Origin: Aplectana chamaeleonis
Lineage: Eukaryota > Nematoda > Chromadorea > Rhabditida > Cosmocercidae
Assembly: GCA_029168955.1 (NCBI GenBank)
Contig: JAPDOI010000136.1
Location: forward strand, 620,001 to 684,000
Direction of reading: 5' to 3'
Length of the DNA: 64,000 nucleotides
This document shows, piece by piece, positions 1-11,114 of this stretch (within the stretch, counting starts at the first letter, position 1; each line of letters begins with the position of its first letter). A program made the translations under genes and the position numbers. A model generated the notes under the pieces. The model saw nothing but the letters and a program-made list of their open reading frames with translations, did not search any database and was not told where the DNA came from.

Positions 1-174
1 TAGACTTTTGATGTATGGGAATTCGTGTCATCTAACAATAAGTGATGGGGAGGGGTCGCGAAGACAAATGATGGCCGTGGACGCCATTTCCCGGGAAGGA
101 CGGAACATTTTATTCAACAGAACGAACGTTTCACGTAATTCTTTTAGTCAAGCATATTCATAAATACATAATAA

Positions 175-912
175 TGACATAATTGATCTTGCTGAGCATA
201 TCAAAGTTCGTTGTAAGCAAGTTAAACTGCGAACTTTTCACATTTTTAGAGGTCTTTGCAGCAGGAATAAGTCTGTTCTCCTTCAAGCATGCAAAGCGTA
301 TGTTCGCCCGCTTGTAGAAGCCAGTGTTTCTCTATTCAATCCTTTATTGAAGAGAGACACTCATGCCATTGAAAAAGTCCAAAACAATTTTACACGTAAG
401 CTTCTTGCATGAATAGGTAGATTTTTGTACGAAAGAATACCAAGAGCCTCTATAAGGGATAGATATGTACTTGAATCTGCCTTCGCTAAGGTCCCGGCCT
501 AGAGTATTTGACGTATACAAGGCTCATAACTGGATTTTAACCATAAAATGTTAAACATGAAACGTCTGTTCAATTTGAATCACACTCGAACCACGTAGTG
601 GAAACTCGTTCAAAATAGTTTTACCTCGACCAAGTGCCAGTTTGTATGCAAAGTCTTTCAAATGCAGAGCTGGCAGGTCATATGTACTCCGAGATCACAA
701 AAGGTATGCTCCTAGGGCTGACATTTAGTCAATTCAAAATACGTGCTGGGAATATTTTGTTGGATTTCGAATCCTAGCTATTTGAGATGAACCGCTGCTT
801 CAGCCTCCACGGTTATGAGAATAAGTTGTAGCGTCTCTTTTATAGTTGATTCTCGTTATGATTGATTTTTTTCTCACATTTGCGTTTCGCTAATGTAATA
901 AAGTTTTAAACT
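175..912 (+). pseudogene. 3' fragment of a CR1/Jockey-like non-LTR retrotransposon
   Basis: Conceptual translation gives the C-terminal part of a LINE ORF2: IKVRCKQ, then AYVRPLVE, IEKVQNNFTRKLL and RIPRASIRDRY. These align with the end of the intact ORF2 at 37400-37700 (TYVRPIVE, MEKVQNIFTRKLL, KIPRAFIRNRY). An in-frame TGA follows the LLA of RKLLA, and the frame breaks up after about 490. The tract ends near 900 with an AATAAAG signal and an A/T-rich tail. No catalytic RT motifs are present. It is a decayed copy related to, but clearly diverged from, the element at 34274-38156. Confidence 0.75.
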
Positions 913-1126
913 TATTATACATAGTATACATCAACTAGAACCTCAGAACCATTTATTCAGTAGATATATTTCCTATCCTTTACATCGAATTTTCAGGCAC
1001 ATTTATGGCGATCCCGTTTGCCGCATCCTTCAAGTGGACATGAGAAATTGATCACATTAAAGCTCCTCCTTCTAAAAATGTGTAATTATCAAATAAACGA
1101 TAAATGGACATTCCAAAGATAAGCAT

Positions 1127-4100
1127 TCAACTTTTTCTCACCTTCTGTTTCTTCTTCTTCTTATCCTTCTCTGAGCTCTCCTTTTTGTCCTTCTTCGGAC
1201 TCTCCTTCTCCTTATCCTTCTCCGAACTTTCCTTTTTCTTATCTTTCTCCGCACTTTCCTTCTTCTTATCTTTCTCTGATTTTTTCTTTTCCTTATCCTC
1301 CGACTTCTTTTTTTCGGCCTTCTTTGTGATATCCTTCTCTTTTTTCTTGGTCGCCTCCTCTTCTTTCTCGATTTTTTTTGCCTCTTTGTTGTCCTTTTTC
1401 TTCTTTTCGCTTTCCTCTTCAGCCTGTTTATTTTCGTCTTCATCACTAGCTTGACCGTTCACCTGCTCCAAAGTTTCTTCCTTTTCTTCTTGACTCTTCG
1501 ACTTTGTTGCAGTTTCCTTATTCGTCTGCAAAGAAACTCTAATGAGTTCTCGAGCTTATTTTTCTACACAATAGTCCGTAATTGTGTCCTCACTCGCGTT
1601 TTTCTGTGCTTTCCTGAGCTTTCAATGATCAGTAATCTTCATATTGGTGAACAAAGCTTCCTCTAATAAGTTTGTTTTGATCAGCCCAGATTAGTCAACA
1701 GTGTAAATGTTTCAGCCCCACAAGGTTTTAGCGACCATGCCTCGGTGTTAAATGGGGTGGGTTTACTTCACAAATCTGTGGAAATTTTCAGATTTCTTCC
1801 CTGAGGTTGGACTGTGCCTTTAGCAAAAGATAGCTCGTGTATTGTATGCATATATAACTTTAGTGTATGTATTAATGTCTGTGTTGCTTCATCTCACCTC
1901 TGATGTTGCTTCAAATTCTTCCAGGGCCCTTTGCATGCCATCGACCACTTGTGGTATAAGTGGATAGAAATACTTATTGTTCTTGTATTTTTCTCCGTTG
2001 TTGGCCTTCAAAGGCTCAGCGTCGGTATCTGGATTTGAGCAATTAGTATATCAGCGACCAACTTCGACTTGAACCACCAAAAATACTGGAGCAATACATA
2101 TATGTAAAAGATTCACCTAGGAAGAGGATTCGGGGTATGTAACCACCATCTGGTGCGTACTTGTCGTCTTCAGGTTCCTCATCGTCTTCCACATTCACCA
2201 TCACGAATTTTTTGGACAACTCGATAAGATCGGACACTTTCGGAGATGAATTGAACTCTCGTTGTAAACCTGCAAGGAATGCATGCCATGGTTATTATTG
2301 CATTTACAAACATCTTCGTGCCGTTTAGAAGAGTCCGTCGTGCATGACAATGGGGCGCTTAGATGCATGGGGTCAAGCGTGCGCATCGATCGACTAGTGG
2401 CCATCATCGCCTGATACACGAAATGAAAGTCGAGGATAGAATTCGGCTAATTTAGCCTCTGCTCCTCAGGGTATCCATTAAACGCTTTCCTTTGATTACT
2501 ATTGCTCTTATTCGTCACTCTTTGCCGACTGTTTTGATCGTGCTCTGGCGAAAACTCGTTTGCGACCCCGTAAGAGATTCGGGAAATTTTGGGTCGGAGG
2601 GTCGCCGATTTGGAGAATCAGTAGGCGGAGCTCGGAATCGGAGGTGGCGTTAGGCCTCTTTCAGAGTTCGATCGCCGCGCGACGTGATGGCATGTTTTGA
2701 ATACGTATCGACGTGCTACGCGATCACGATCGATGCTCATGATTATCATCCCATCGCGTCGCGCGGCGATCGAACTCTGAAAGAGGCCTTAATCAATGCG
2801 TGTTGGGTCGCGTGACCAGTGCCGCCAGACGACGGCACCGACGTAACGTTGAAGCCAAAATCAAACTAGTGGTACATAAGAGCCGTCTCGGGGTGGGGCT
2901 AGACCGATAAATTCCATTGTCAAGTGTGCACTCATCGGGCTCTGCCTTCGAGTTGAGTGGAATGCGAGTGCCTGCACTTGGCTGCTCCTGCACCAACATG
3001 GGTGCTCTATCGTGGGAGCAGGCAAGAGGCGGAGCATTCCTAGAATTGATTGATTTTTGAGAGCACAGAAAGTGCAGACTTGGCTAGGGTCCAGGTGAGT
3101 GTATAGCGGTTGGCATAGGAGTAGGAGGGGCGCACGTGACGTGTATGGCGCTATCGATTTTGTCTCGTGGTTCAGCATCCCGTTCGGTGACCCGTTTCTC
3201 AAAGCGGGTAGCATTGCGTTCGCCGTCGTAGGGTTGCCCCGTCCCTTCTGTGACGTCATCAGTCGTTTAGCATCCCGTTCACTCAACCGTTCTTGACGGC
3301 GTTCGTATGTGTTCTTTTCGATCAACGGGATGCTAAACGCCTTCGCTAACGAAGGCTGTCAGAGTGGACACTGGCTTTAGCACTTGTATTGTTTTCTCTA
3401 CCTAGCTTCCTCTGCAGCTAACCTGCCATCGATCTTGACGGCATCGTATCTACAGCGGGTGTCACTTAGGGCTCGGTCATAATTGATTGAATAAACGCCG
3501 TGACCTGCTGTGGCCGACCCGGTCGCTACGTATGAAAAACATGGAAGATGAAGGCTGAAAAATCACCCGGTGAGGCCGAGGTGGTCGATATATATGAAAT
3601 GTGTGGAAAGAAATCATAAATATCATTCATTTCTTACCTTATATCATGCGAATATCGGTCGGGTCGGCCACACTGGGTGTTTTCCCCATCCTCATTAAAA
3701 TCTTTCATGGTTATCAACCGGGTTGGCTACGACGATCGACCAACTTTGACCGAGGCCTTATATTATCTATAAAAACGTTAAGGGGCCGATTATAGTCCCG
3801 CCACTGAAAGACGCGACAGCATGCAAAGGAGGAGTATCGACAATGCGGCGCCGCACGGTCGATTTCCCTCTATTGCATGCTGCTGCGTCTCTCAGCTGCC
3901 GGACTCTAAGGGGTCGTTTATACTCCCGCCGCCGAGCGGCGCGGCTCAGTGCATTCCTGTAATATTGATTAGGCGGCGCGGCACGATCGATACTATAGGA
4001 TTGCACTTCACCGCGCCGCTCGGCGGCGGAAGTATAAACGACCCCTAAGGCATTTTTCAGAGTTTGATCGCCGCGCGACGCGTTGGGATGATAACCATGA

Positions 4101-4843
4101 GCATCAATCGAGATCGCGTCGCACGTCGATCAGTATTCAGAACATGCCATCGCGGCGAACAGCGATAGAAGTCTGAAATAGGCCTAATCGGCTCGGGCAC
4201 GCTGCATGCGCCAGGAATTAAAGGTTAGGGGCTCTCAACACAACGAGGGAGGATTTGTCTCGCATTTTGCGGCTCCAATTCCACTTGCAACCACTTCTCT
4301 TGAATTGAGTAGCGCGACGTTTTGAGCTGCAAGAATGGGACAACTCCTCTTTGGTGTGTACAGAGTCCTTATCCCGGAATTGAGCATTGCGCGTCAGCGC
4401 TTGAGCGACACGTTGCTAGCAGTGGGCGGAGTAGGATGCGATGGAGGAGGACTCAAAATATTTCGGCATTCAAAGGCCATTTGGGCGCGATGTTTAAAGG
4501 AAGTAGAATAACGACCAGCGGATAGATTGTGTGTAGATTGTTGCCGAGGACCGAGGCAAATGGACACGGCTGAATAGGACGGCACAACTCGGCGAAGATG
4601 GGGACTGATCGAGTCGGACGGAAGTCAACTAAGTAAGTAAGTGAGTCAAGTGATTCATAACTTCATTCACGAACAAAAATAGATTTTTGGACTCTATGCA
4701 CATCAAAAAGCTAAAAAAAACTCACTCACTTTTGCAAGCTCCACACCAAGTTTTATGAATGAGGAGCAGTATAGGTTTGTTGAGATCTTTCGCCACACCA
4801 ACAGCATTATCCCACTTCACCCAGTCGATTTCAGTGCGGAAAC
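1127..4843 (-). CDS. TXNDC12/ERp18-like thioredoxin-domain protein, 5' end missing, with long Lys/Glu-rich tail
   Basis: Four minus-strand exons can be joined: 4730-4843, 2117-2269, 1898-2028 and 1127-1525. Each has GT donors and CAG acceptors with matching phases (1, 1, 0), giving 264 residues. Exon 1 carries the redox motif WCGACK (residues 32-37). Exon 2 has SKKFVMVNVEDDEEP and the cis-proline segment DGGYIPRILFL, a strong match to the TXNDC12/AGR family, which are ER-lumen thiol oxidoreductases. Exon 3 (KYFYP, VVDGMQRALEEFE) ends the fold. The last exon adds 132 residues rich in Lys, Glu and Ser and ends in KVRKS. Family members normally end shortly after the fold with a KDEL-like signal, and none is seen here. 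The first exon (start codon, signal peptide) should lie above 4843 in phase 1 and was not found. The introns (372, 88 and 2460 bp) hold foldback elements. Confidence 0.85.
1750..1819. mobile_element. TTAA family I, end fragment in an intron
   Basis: The sequence ending GGTTGGACTGTGCCT then TTAG matches the terminus of the complete family I copies at 59607-60083 and 60482-60957. It lies inside the last intron (1526-1897) of the thioredoxin gene. The other end is missing. Confidence 0.6.
2650..2792. mobile_element. Foldback element X, copy 1
   Basis: A 140-bp near-perfect palindrome. The left arm TAGGCCTCTTTCAGAGTTCG is repeated inverted at the right end (about 2757-2790), with a short A/T-rich centre. 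It lies in the 2460-bp intron of the thioredoxin gene. A diverged second copy is at 4050-4195. Confidence 0.8.
3780..3912. mobile_element. Foldback element W, diverged copy
   Basis: Arms AAGGGGCCGATTATAGTCCC and the inverted right end near 3880-3912 enclose GCATGCAA...TTGCATGC. It is directly followed by a better-preserved W copy. Same intron as element X. Confidence 0.65.
3908..4049. mobile_element. Foldback element W, well-preserved copy
   Basis: Left arm AAGGGGTCGTTTATACTCCC followed by GCCGCCGAGCGGCGCGG; the inverted copy ends at 4049. The arms are about 40 bp. It shares its left edge with the preceding W copy and its right edge with X copy 2. Confidence 0.8.
4050..4195. mobile_element. 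Foldback element X, copy 2
   Basis: Related to the copy at 2650-2792: CAGAGTTTGATCGCCGCGCG on the left and a weaker inverted match ending in AGTCTGAAATAGGCCTAA on the right. It forms the third member of a run of abutting foldbacks within the thioredoxin-gene intron. Confidence 0.65.
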
Positions 4844-5415
4844 CTGCAATGCTTGAAACATCTTAAAAGTAAGTGAGCCCTAAATTAAAATGAATTACAT
4901 AGTTACTAAGAGTTCGGCCTCAAGCACATTAGCATGATCTCGACATTTTTTCACCAGAACAACTTTGGTGAATACCAATGGTTTGCAGAACACTTGCAAT
5001 ATATAGATTTATTAACAAGTGCCTGCTCATTGTCAGTGAACCAACGAACCAACTACAATGGAATACAAATCCGCCTTTAAGGCGAAATCGGGAGGCAGTC
5101 CCGTTACAAACATCATACATCGCTGCTATTGCAGCGATGTTCAAAGACGTGCCGTACCTACCTGAAAGCGCGTACCGCGCCTCGAATAATCGGCTTGATA
5201 CGGCACTCAATAACCTACTCGATATACCGACGTATCAAGGAGTGAGAAACTGTTTGATGGGATTCTTGTCGTACGGTATATCGAGCAGAACTATTACTCT
5301 TATGACTTTATTTCTATAATGTTATTTACATAATTATATACATGTATATGCCCGAGGTTGTGTATCCACAACACCAACTACTCCGATACTGAGTTTGCCA
5401 TTTCGGGTATTTCAA
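4844..5415. other. Stretch upstream of the first recognised exon, no feature
   Basis: The missing first exon of the thioredoxin gene could lie here or further right. No minus-strand ATG followed by a hydrophobic run and a phase-1 donor was seen. A small stem (CGCTGCTATTGCAGCG near 5120) is the only structure noted. Confidence 0.4.
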
Positions 5416-5419
5416 TTAA

Positions 5420-5875
5420 AGGCATCGTACGCGCTGAAAACCACTCACCGTTTGTTGAGTTCGAATCATTGGCTGGGCCCGCCTGAGAACGTGGGTAGAG
5501 TTTGTCGGGTCACCGACGCATCATTGGGAAGATATGGGTGATCGAATGGAATGCCTCGAATTCCACCAAAAGAGGCCGGTCTTCCGACAGCCATGTGGCC
5601 TCAAATGAGAAAAGAAGGTATATAGCTTATCAAGAAATGATACATCAACTTCCAATCATTTACGCGATATAGCTTGTTGAAAACCTCATTTCTTTTTCAT
5701 TTTATGCCACATGGCTCTCAGAAGGCCGGCCTCTTTTGGTGGAATTCGAGGCATGCGATCACCCCTTCCCAATAATGCGCTGGTGACCCGACGAACTCTA
5801 CCCACGTTCTCAGAGGGCCCAACCAATGATTCAAACTCAAAAAACGGTGAGTGGTTTTCAGCGTGTGCGATGCCT
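5420..5875. mobile_element. TTAA family D (long foldback), copy 1
   Basis: Flanked by TTAA on both sides (5416-5419 and 5876-5879). The left arm starts AGGCATCGTACGCGCTGAAA and the right arm is its inverse, ending in GCGATGCCT. The arms extend most of the 456 bp, sharing the CCACATGGCT and GGGCCCA blocks in inverted orientation. No coding capacity. A second copy is at 13768-14222. Confidence 0.85.
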
Positions 5876-5992
5876 TTAACTCGAACCGCAAAAACCCGGA
5901 GAAACTTAAGCTGTTACGAAAATTTGCAATTTTATGTCACCGGAGTGGCTAGAAACCACGGGTATTTATCAACGATGTGCGTTCCGAATTAA

Positions 5993-6638
5993 AGGCAGCA
6001 TACACGCTCGCAGGCATTTTCGAGATAACAGCATAGATAGGTCCGCACGGCCCGTACTATGTCGTCAACGACGTTTGAAGCGCTGAAAACTGTCCAAGAT
6101 AACAATATTTGACAATGTTTGAGCAATCTTGCCTTCCACGCCCGTATTTTCACACCCTTTCGAGTAACAGAATGAGAATCGATACTTGTGAAAACGTGGG
6201 GAAATTGAGAGTGATAGGACTATCAAATGGGAGTGCACGAGAGAAATAGCTTGGTTTACTTGAGTATAACATGTCTGCATACCTATTAACTCTCCTCCAC
6301 TTTCGGGAATGCCGCTCTGCTTTGGCTGACCTCTTGAAATGGAGGATTTTATCAGTGCACAAACATGTTATATTGAGGTAAATCGAGTTTTTCTCTACTG
6401 CACTCCCTTAGTGCTATCATTCTATGTTATCACATGTTTTCTCAAGTATCGATTCTCATTCTGTTACTCGAAGGGGTGTGAAAATACGGGCGTGGAAGGC
6501 AAGATTGCTCGAACATTGTCAAATATTGTCATCCTGGACAGATTTCAGCGCTTCAAACGTCGTTGACGACATAGTACGGGCCGTGCGGACCTATCTATGC
6601 TGTTATCTCGGCTATGCTTGCGAGCTTGTATGCTGCCT
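5993..6638. mobile_element. TTAA family EE foldback, 646 bp
   Basis: Left end AGGCAGCATACACGCTCGC preceded by TTAA; right end GCGAGCTTGTATGCTGCCT followed by CTAA. Arms of over 200 bp are inverted copies: GTCGTCAACGACGTTTGAAG at 6061 and its inverse near 6555. The short mirrored open frames in the arms are by-products of the palindrome. Confidence 0.8.
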
Positions 6639-6883
6639 CTAAGGAAGACTATTTTCGTTGGTCCCTGATTGTGTCTCATCATCTCTCTAGAATGAGGTCT
6701 CTCTCTAAAAATCCTTGAAGAGATCGTCAGCGTTGCGCTACGGCGCACAGTTCCTTATAGTATTATTTGATAACGATTTCGTTCGAGATGCTTCAATGAG
6801 AGCAGACAAAAGCAGCCCTAAATGGTACGTCATAACAGTGCAATGTTATAACATTGCCAGCAAAAATGACCTGACCTGATAAA

Positions 6884-7333
6884 AGGCAGTGTCCACGATA
6901 AATCTCGTTCTCAAGGTTTCAGAGTGAAACACTAAGTTGGCAGATGCTGGAGAGGATAGGGTCGAAGAAAACAGCGAAAACGGGCCAGGAATCGAAAAAA
7001 ACGGCTTTGAAAGTTATCCCAGTGCGCCTACCTATCCCGATCCGCTTCCCCCCCATTCGGACGAGCTTGTGGCGCAGCACCCGTTTCGATGGCAAATTGC
7101 CAAGCAACTCTGCCGCGGCCGGCCTGATCGCTTCGCGCAGATTTCGCGATTAGCGCGCGTTTGCGGAAATCAGCTGCCCCCCCCCCTCGTCCACGCCCTG
7201 AACGTTAGAAACCATTATTTTAGCTCATTCTGAACATTTTTCTTAGCTGTTTTTCCACTGTTAATTACCTCACGAGCAAACAATCCCGTTTTTGTGCAGA
7301 ACTCGAGTGTGATATTCATCGTGAATACTGCCT
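6884..7333. mobile_element. TTAA family A, copy 1
   Basis: Starts AGGCAGTGTCCACGATAAAT and ends ATCGTGAATACTGCCT, followed by TTAA. The same interior (cgttctc...ggtttcagtgtg; ccgcttcc; cgtccacgccc) recurs at 26975-27420 and 43113-43524. It is joined to an M element through one TTAA. Confidence 0.85.
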
Positions 7334-7337
7334 TTAA

Positions 7338-7885
7338 AGCGAGTGGTCGCGATCAAATTTGCTTGTCGTCTTTTTCTCTCTGAACCCTTTTCTGGGTCTC
7401 GAGTAGTAGGACCTATAAGAAAAAATCACGAAAAAACCACTGTTTTGGGCCGAATTTGAAACCTGAACTTTCTTGTCTTTTGATGGTGGACGAGCCCTCT
7501 CCACATCATCGGCATCGATGACCTCTTATATCAAGAACATCAGCTAGCTTGAAATTGAATGTCAATCAATGAACCTTCGAATTTATGTACACACCTAGTC
7601 AAAAACCTTGACTGAGGTGATGCTTTCATTATTCAACTGTTTTTATTCGTTAAATTTGCATTTATTTCTTCCTCTGAATGTCGATGATTTTTGACTGCTC
7701 GGCATGAGACTGCGATCTGTTTCGTCATCGCTGTGCACGTGTGCACGAACTAGCTTCTTTGGGCCCTAAAAACCCTGATTGTAGCCCGTTTTTCACCGCG
7801 CTGCCTTCATAGTTTTTCAGCTGTTTTTGATCTAAGCTGATTTTTGTAGTTTTTTCGATAACGTTTTTGATCGTGACCACTGCCT
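7338..7885. mobile_element. TTAA family M, copy 1
   Basis: Starts AGCGAGTGGTCGCGATCAAA and ends GATCGTGACCACTGCCT, with TTAA on each side (7334-7337, 7886-7889). An inverted copy, split by a LINE, lies at 54751-54788 plus 58594-59113. The 548-bp interior has no ORF of note; it includes the small palindrome GTGCACGTGTGCAC. Confidence 0.85.
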
Positions 7886-7889
7886 TTAA

Positions 7890-8594
7890 GAGAAGACTTG
7901 GACAAGGAAGTAATCAGCCACAATCGGTATTAGATTAACACACGTAAGGAGGGCCACCTGGATGTCCTTAGCATACGTAATGTGAGTGGCGAACATGTCG
8001 GCTTCTTCAAAAAAAAACAACGAAGCATACTTCCAAGTCGCCCGAAAAGCAATCAGAGCACAAGAGTGGGCATGTTAATTATTACCGAATTCCTGAACAA
8101 TATGGCGAACGAAGCGCTGGAACGGCAAAAGGAACAATGATTTTTCACTAAAGTACATTTCAGATTGGAAGATCTCGAAATTAGGGCCTAATCTATATTA
8201 CTCTTTGCCATCAGAAAAAGTGGAACTCTCTTCTCGGTAGGAATTTCGTGCTAAACGGCGCCAATAGGCCTTTCGGGAATACAGTTTTGTGTGAGTGGAA
8301 GGTTTTGGACGTACTTCCCTAGAGAGTTTTCCTCATTATCTAAAAAATTGCCAGGAATCTTGTGCAGTATGTCGCTTGCCCGCCAGTCAGGCTAAATTTT
8401 CATAAGTCTGCGGAAAGCTCTTTGGTATGAGACAAGAGTACGAAGCTTTACGGGTTGCGACAGAAATTCTGCACATGCTAGTTTTTTGGATGTTAGCCCA
8501 GATTTTCTTTTCGCATCAATATAAAAAATATCATACGTTATGCTGCTACAACCATCTCCATTGCACGCTCAGGCAGCTACCGGCTCTGCATATG
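7890..8594. other. No gene or repeat recognised
   Basis: About 700 bp with no long open frame, no inverted arms and no match to the repeat families seen elsewhere in this window. Confidence 0.5.
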
Positions 8595-8799
8595 TTAAAG
8601 GCAGCGTTCACGATGATCATCTCCGTTGACTTTCCACAGTGAAATGATAGGCGAGAAGGATCCTAGGCTCCCAGTGTCGAAAGAACGGTAGAAAACGAGC
8701 GAGGAGCGGGAAAATAACGGCTGCAAAGAAGCGCTTTGGTGCCCCAGACACGCCTGGTGCCCCAGATCCGCCCCCTCGGAATGAACAAATGAAGACTCA

Positions 8800-10310
8800 C
8801 AAGGGAACCACAATAAGTAATAGTGACCATTCCAAATGAAATGTACTTTTCTAGAATCATTTTTGGACGAAAACACCGAATATGCCCATCGCAGCTGCCT
8901 AGACCCACTCTGAAAAAAGTTACGAGCGTTTTTTAAAGCTTCGCGGCAAGGTAAGAGTACCCCCCATGGAATTTTTAGGATGTTTAAAGGCAGTGTTCAC
9001 GATGAGTTTCACTTCCGATATCTCCACGGTTCACGGAAGGTCTGGTGCCCTATATAGCAAGGCATGCTTGGAAAGGACACGAAAGAGCCAAGATAGGTTC
9101 TCCCTTGTTTACGTTGATTTTTGAGCGTGGAGGAATTGAGCGCTATGAAGGATGATACCTATCAGTGCAATAAAGCGATCAGCTCATTTATCAGCCCTTC
9201 CTTGACTTGATCATTCCTGTAATATGAGTCTTCATTTGTTCATTCCGAGGGGGCGGATCTGGGGCATGGGGCGTGTCTGGGGCACCAAAACGCTTGTTTG
9301 CAGCCTTTAGTTTGCCGCTCCTGGCTCATTTTCTACCGTTCTTTCGACACTGGGAGGGATCCTTCTCGCCTATCATTTCACTGTCGAAAGTCAACGAGGA
9401 TAATCATCGTGAACGCTGCCTTTGAATTTTTTTTCGGATTTTGCTAAAAACATGTATGTAGGGGTAATCTGGGGTGCTGAACACGAATCTGGGGTTTTCT
9501 TTCCGAAATTTTAAGGTTTACTGTAGGTTACGGTAGGTAACATGTCATTTTGGGGACAAAACTCACTTTAGTATTCCAATAATCGACAAATGGACATCGA
9601 ATTCGTATTCAGCACCCCAAATAACCCCCACATAGAAACTTTGAGACAAATCTGAGACTTTGACCAAACTACCGTATACCCACCGTAATCTACCGTAAGC
9701 TGTCAATAATCGATAAACCGACATCAGATTTGTCTTCAGCACTCCAAATAACCCACACAGAAATAATGTGAGCATAATCTATAAAAGCACTCCGGAAATC
9801 GTCAAAATTCGCGATTTTCTATCAAATTCTCCCCCGATGGGAATCTGTGAACGAATTCAGCAGAAAACTTCAAAAAAAAAATGATTCGTGATCAGCACCC
9901 CAAATAAACCCCCAGAGCGAATTTTTAGTCAAATCTGGAATATTTTTTCTAAAACGCTTCGAGAGCCTTCCAATTGGTATAAATAAACGCCCAACCGAAA
10001 ATCCATACAAATCCAAAACGCTGGTAGTCTGCGCAAAGCTTGGAAAATGTTCCTTCACCGAAACTTTGCTTAGTGGGGTAGTTTTTGGCGCTGAACACAT
10101 TTATGAGGTCCGTTTCCGGTTTTTTGTAAGATTAATGCGCTTTTTGGAGGGTGCAGTAGGTACGAAAATCAGAGAAAAAATGCCTATAACTTTTTTCAGA
10201 GTGGGTCTAGGCAGCTGCGATGGGCATATTCGGACTTTTCATTCGAAAATGGTTCTAGAAAAATACATTTCATTTGGAATGGTCACTATGACTTAGTGTC
10301 TTTTCCTTGT
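8800..10310. mobile_element. Element C, about 1.5 kb with ~110-bp TIRs
   Basis: Left end CAAGGGAACCACAATAAG then GTGACCATTCCAAATGAAAT and CAGCTGCCTAGACCCACTCT; the right end (10190-10310) is the inverse. It sits inside a B element and itself contains a complete B element (8988-9421). The interior has sub-repeats built on CAGCACCCCAAATAACCCC. A second copy runs off the window at 63442-64000. No transposase was seen. Confidence 0.75.
8988..9421. mobile_element. TTAA family B, complete copy nested in element C
   Basis: Starts AGGCAGTGTTCACGATGAGT after TTAA (8984-8987) and ends AATCATCGTGAACGCTGCCT before TTGA. It matches 17042-17483 over its length, including CTATATAGCAAGGCATGCTT. It is the innermost layer of a B-in-C-in-B nest. 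Confidence 0.85.
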
Positions 10311-10562
10311 CAGATTACAGGAATGATCAAGTCAAGGAAGCGCTGATAAGTGAGCTGATAGCTTCATTGCACTGATAGGTATCATTCTTCTTGTGGTCAA
10401 TTCCTCCACGCTCAAAAATCAACGTAAACAAGAGAGGGCCTGTTTTGGCCCAAAAACGCGTCTTTCGTGACCTTTTCAAGCATGCCTTGCTATATAGGAC
10501 ACCAGACCTTCCGTAAGCCGTGGAGATATCGGAAGTTAAATTCATCGTGAACACTGCCTTAA

Positions 10563-11112
10563 AGGCATCGTACGCGCAAAAAACGGTGTCTTATTTTTCT
10601 GTTTTTGGGTAGGCAAGCTCTTGAGGTAAGCGATAATAGCAAAGAAACCCCAAAAAACCCCAGCTTTCGCAAAATAAGTGAGTTTCAAAACCTTTAGGAC
10701 TAAAGATTTTTCACCCCCTCCGTCGAATTCGGTGTGTCCAGTGCAATACGTCCGAAGATTTTCTCAACGTCTGAAGTGGTTTTACGCTTTGAACTTTCTA
10801 GGTGAGAAGATTTCTTTGCCTTTCTTCTACCAAAATCACTTACAAATAGGATGCTTTCACTTTGCAAGTTTGGATGATAAGATTTTCCGAAATAAGAGTT
10901 TCAATACAGCGTCTCTCGTGCCTGACATGGCGCGTTTGTTCCTTGTGCTAGTTGGCTGTTGAGAACTGGTGGCGGATCCTCATCTTCAGCCTTTTTTCAA
11001 CCTCATGATCCTTCGTTTTTGACTCGAAAAAGCTTACCGGTGTGGTCTATCGGGCTCATTCATGAAAATGAGCCTAAAAAATGGAAAGTGGTTTCCAGCG
11101 CAAACGACGCTT
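10563..11112. mobile_element. TTAA family F, copy 1
   Basis: Starts AGGCATCGTACGCGCAAAAA, joined to the preceding B through TTAA, and ends CAGCGCAAACGACGCTTTTA. The interior GAATTCGGTGTGTCCAGTGC matches the partial copy at 16720-17037. The outermost bases match family D, so D and F share termini but not interiors. Confidence 0.65.
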
Positions 11113-11114
11113 TT

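Larger units (their letters stand above)
8599..10558. mobile_element. TTAA family B copy split by element C
   Basis: TTAA at 8595-8598 and 10559-10562. The outer parts (8599-8799 and about 10311-10558) match, in inverse orientation, the ends of the complete B copies at 8988-9421 and 17042-17483. The break falls inside GAAGACTCAGATTAC of the intact copy. The right end shares its TTAA with the adjoining F element. Confidence 0.75.

Noticed and set aside
1138..1446. 102-codon Arg/Lys-rich minus-strand frame
   Set aside because: Shadow of the Lys/Glu-rich last exon of the thioredoxin gene in another frame.
6065..6566. Mirrored 71- and 75-codon frames
   Set aside because: They lie in the arms of the EE foldback and are copies of each other by palindromy.
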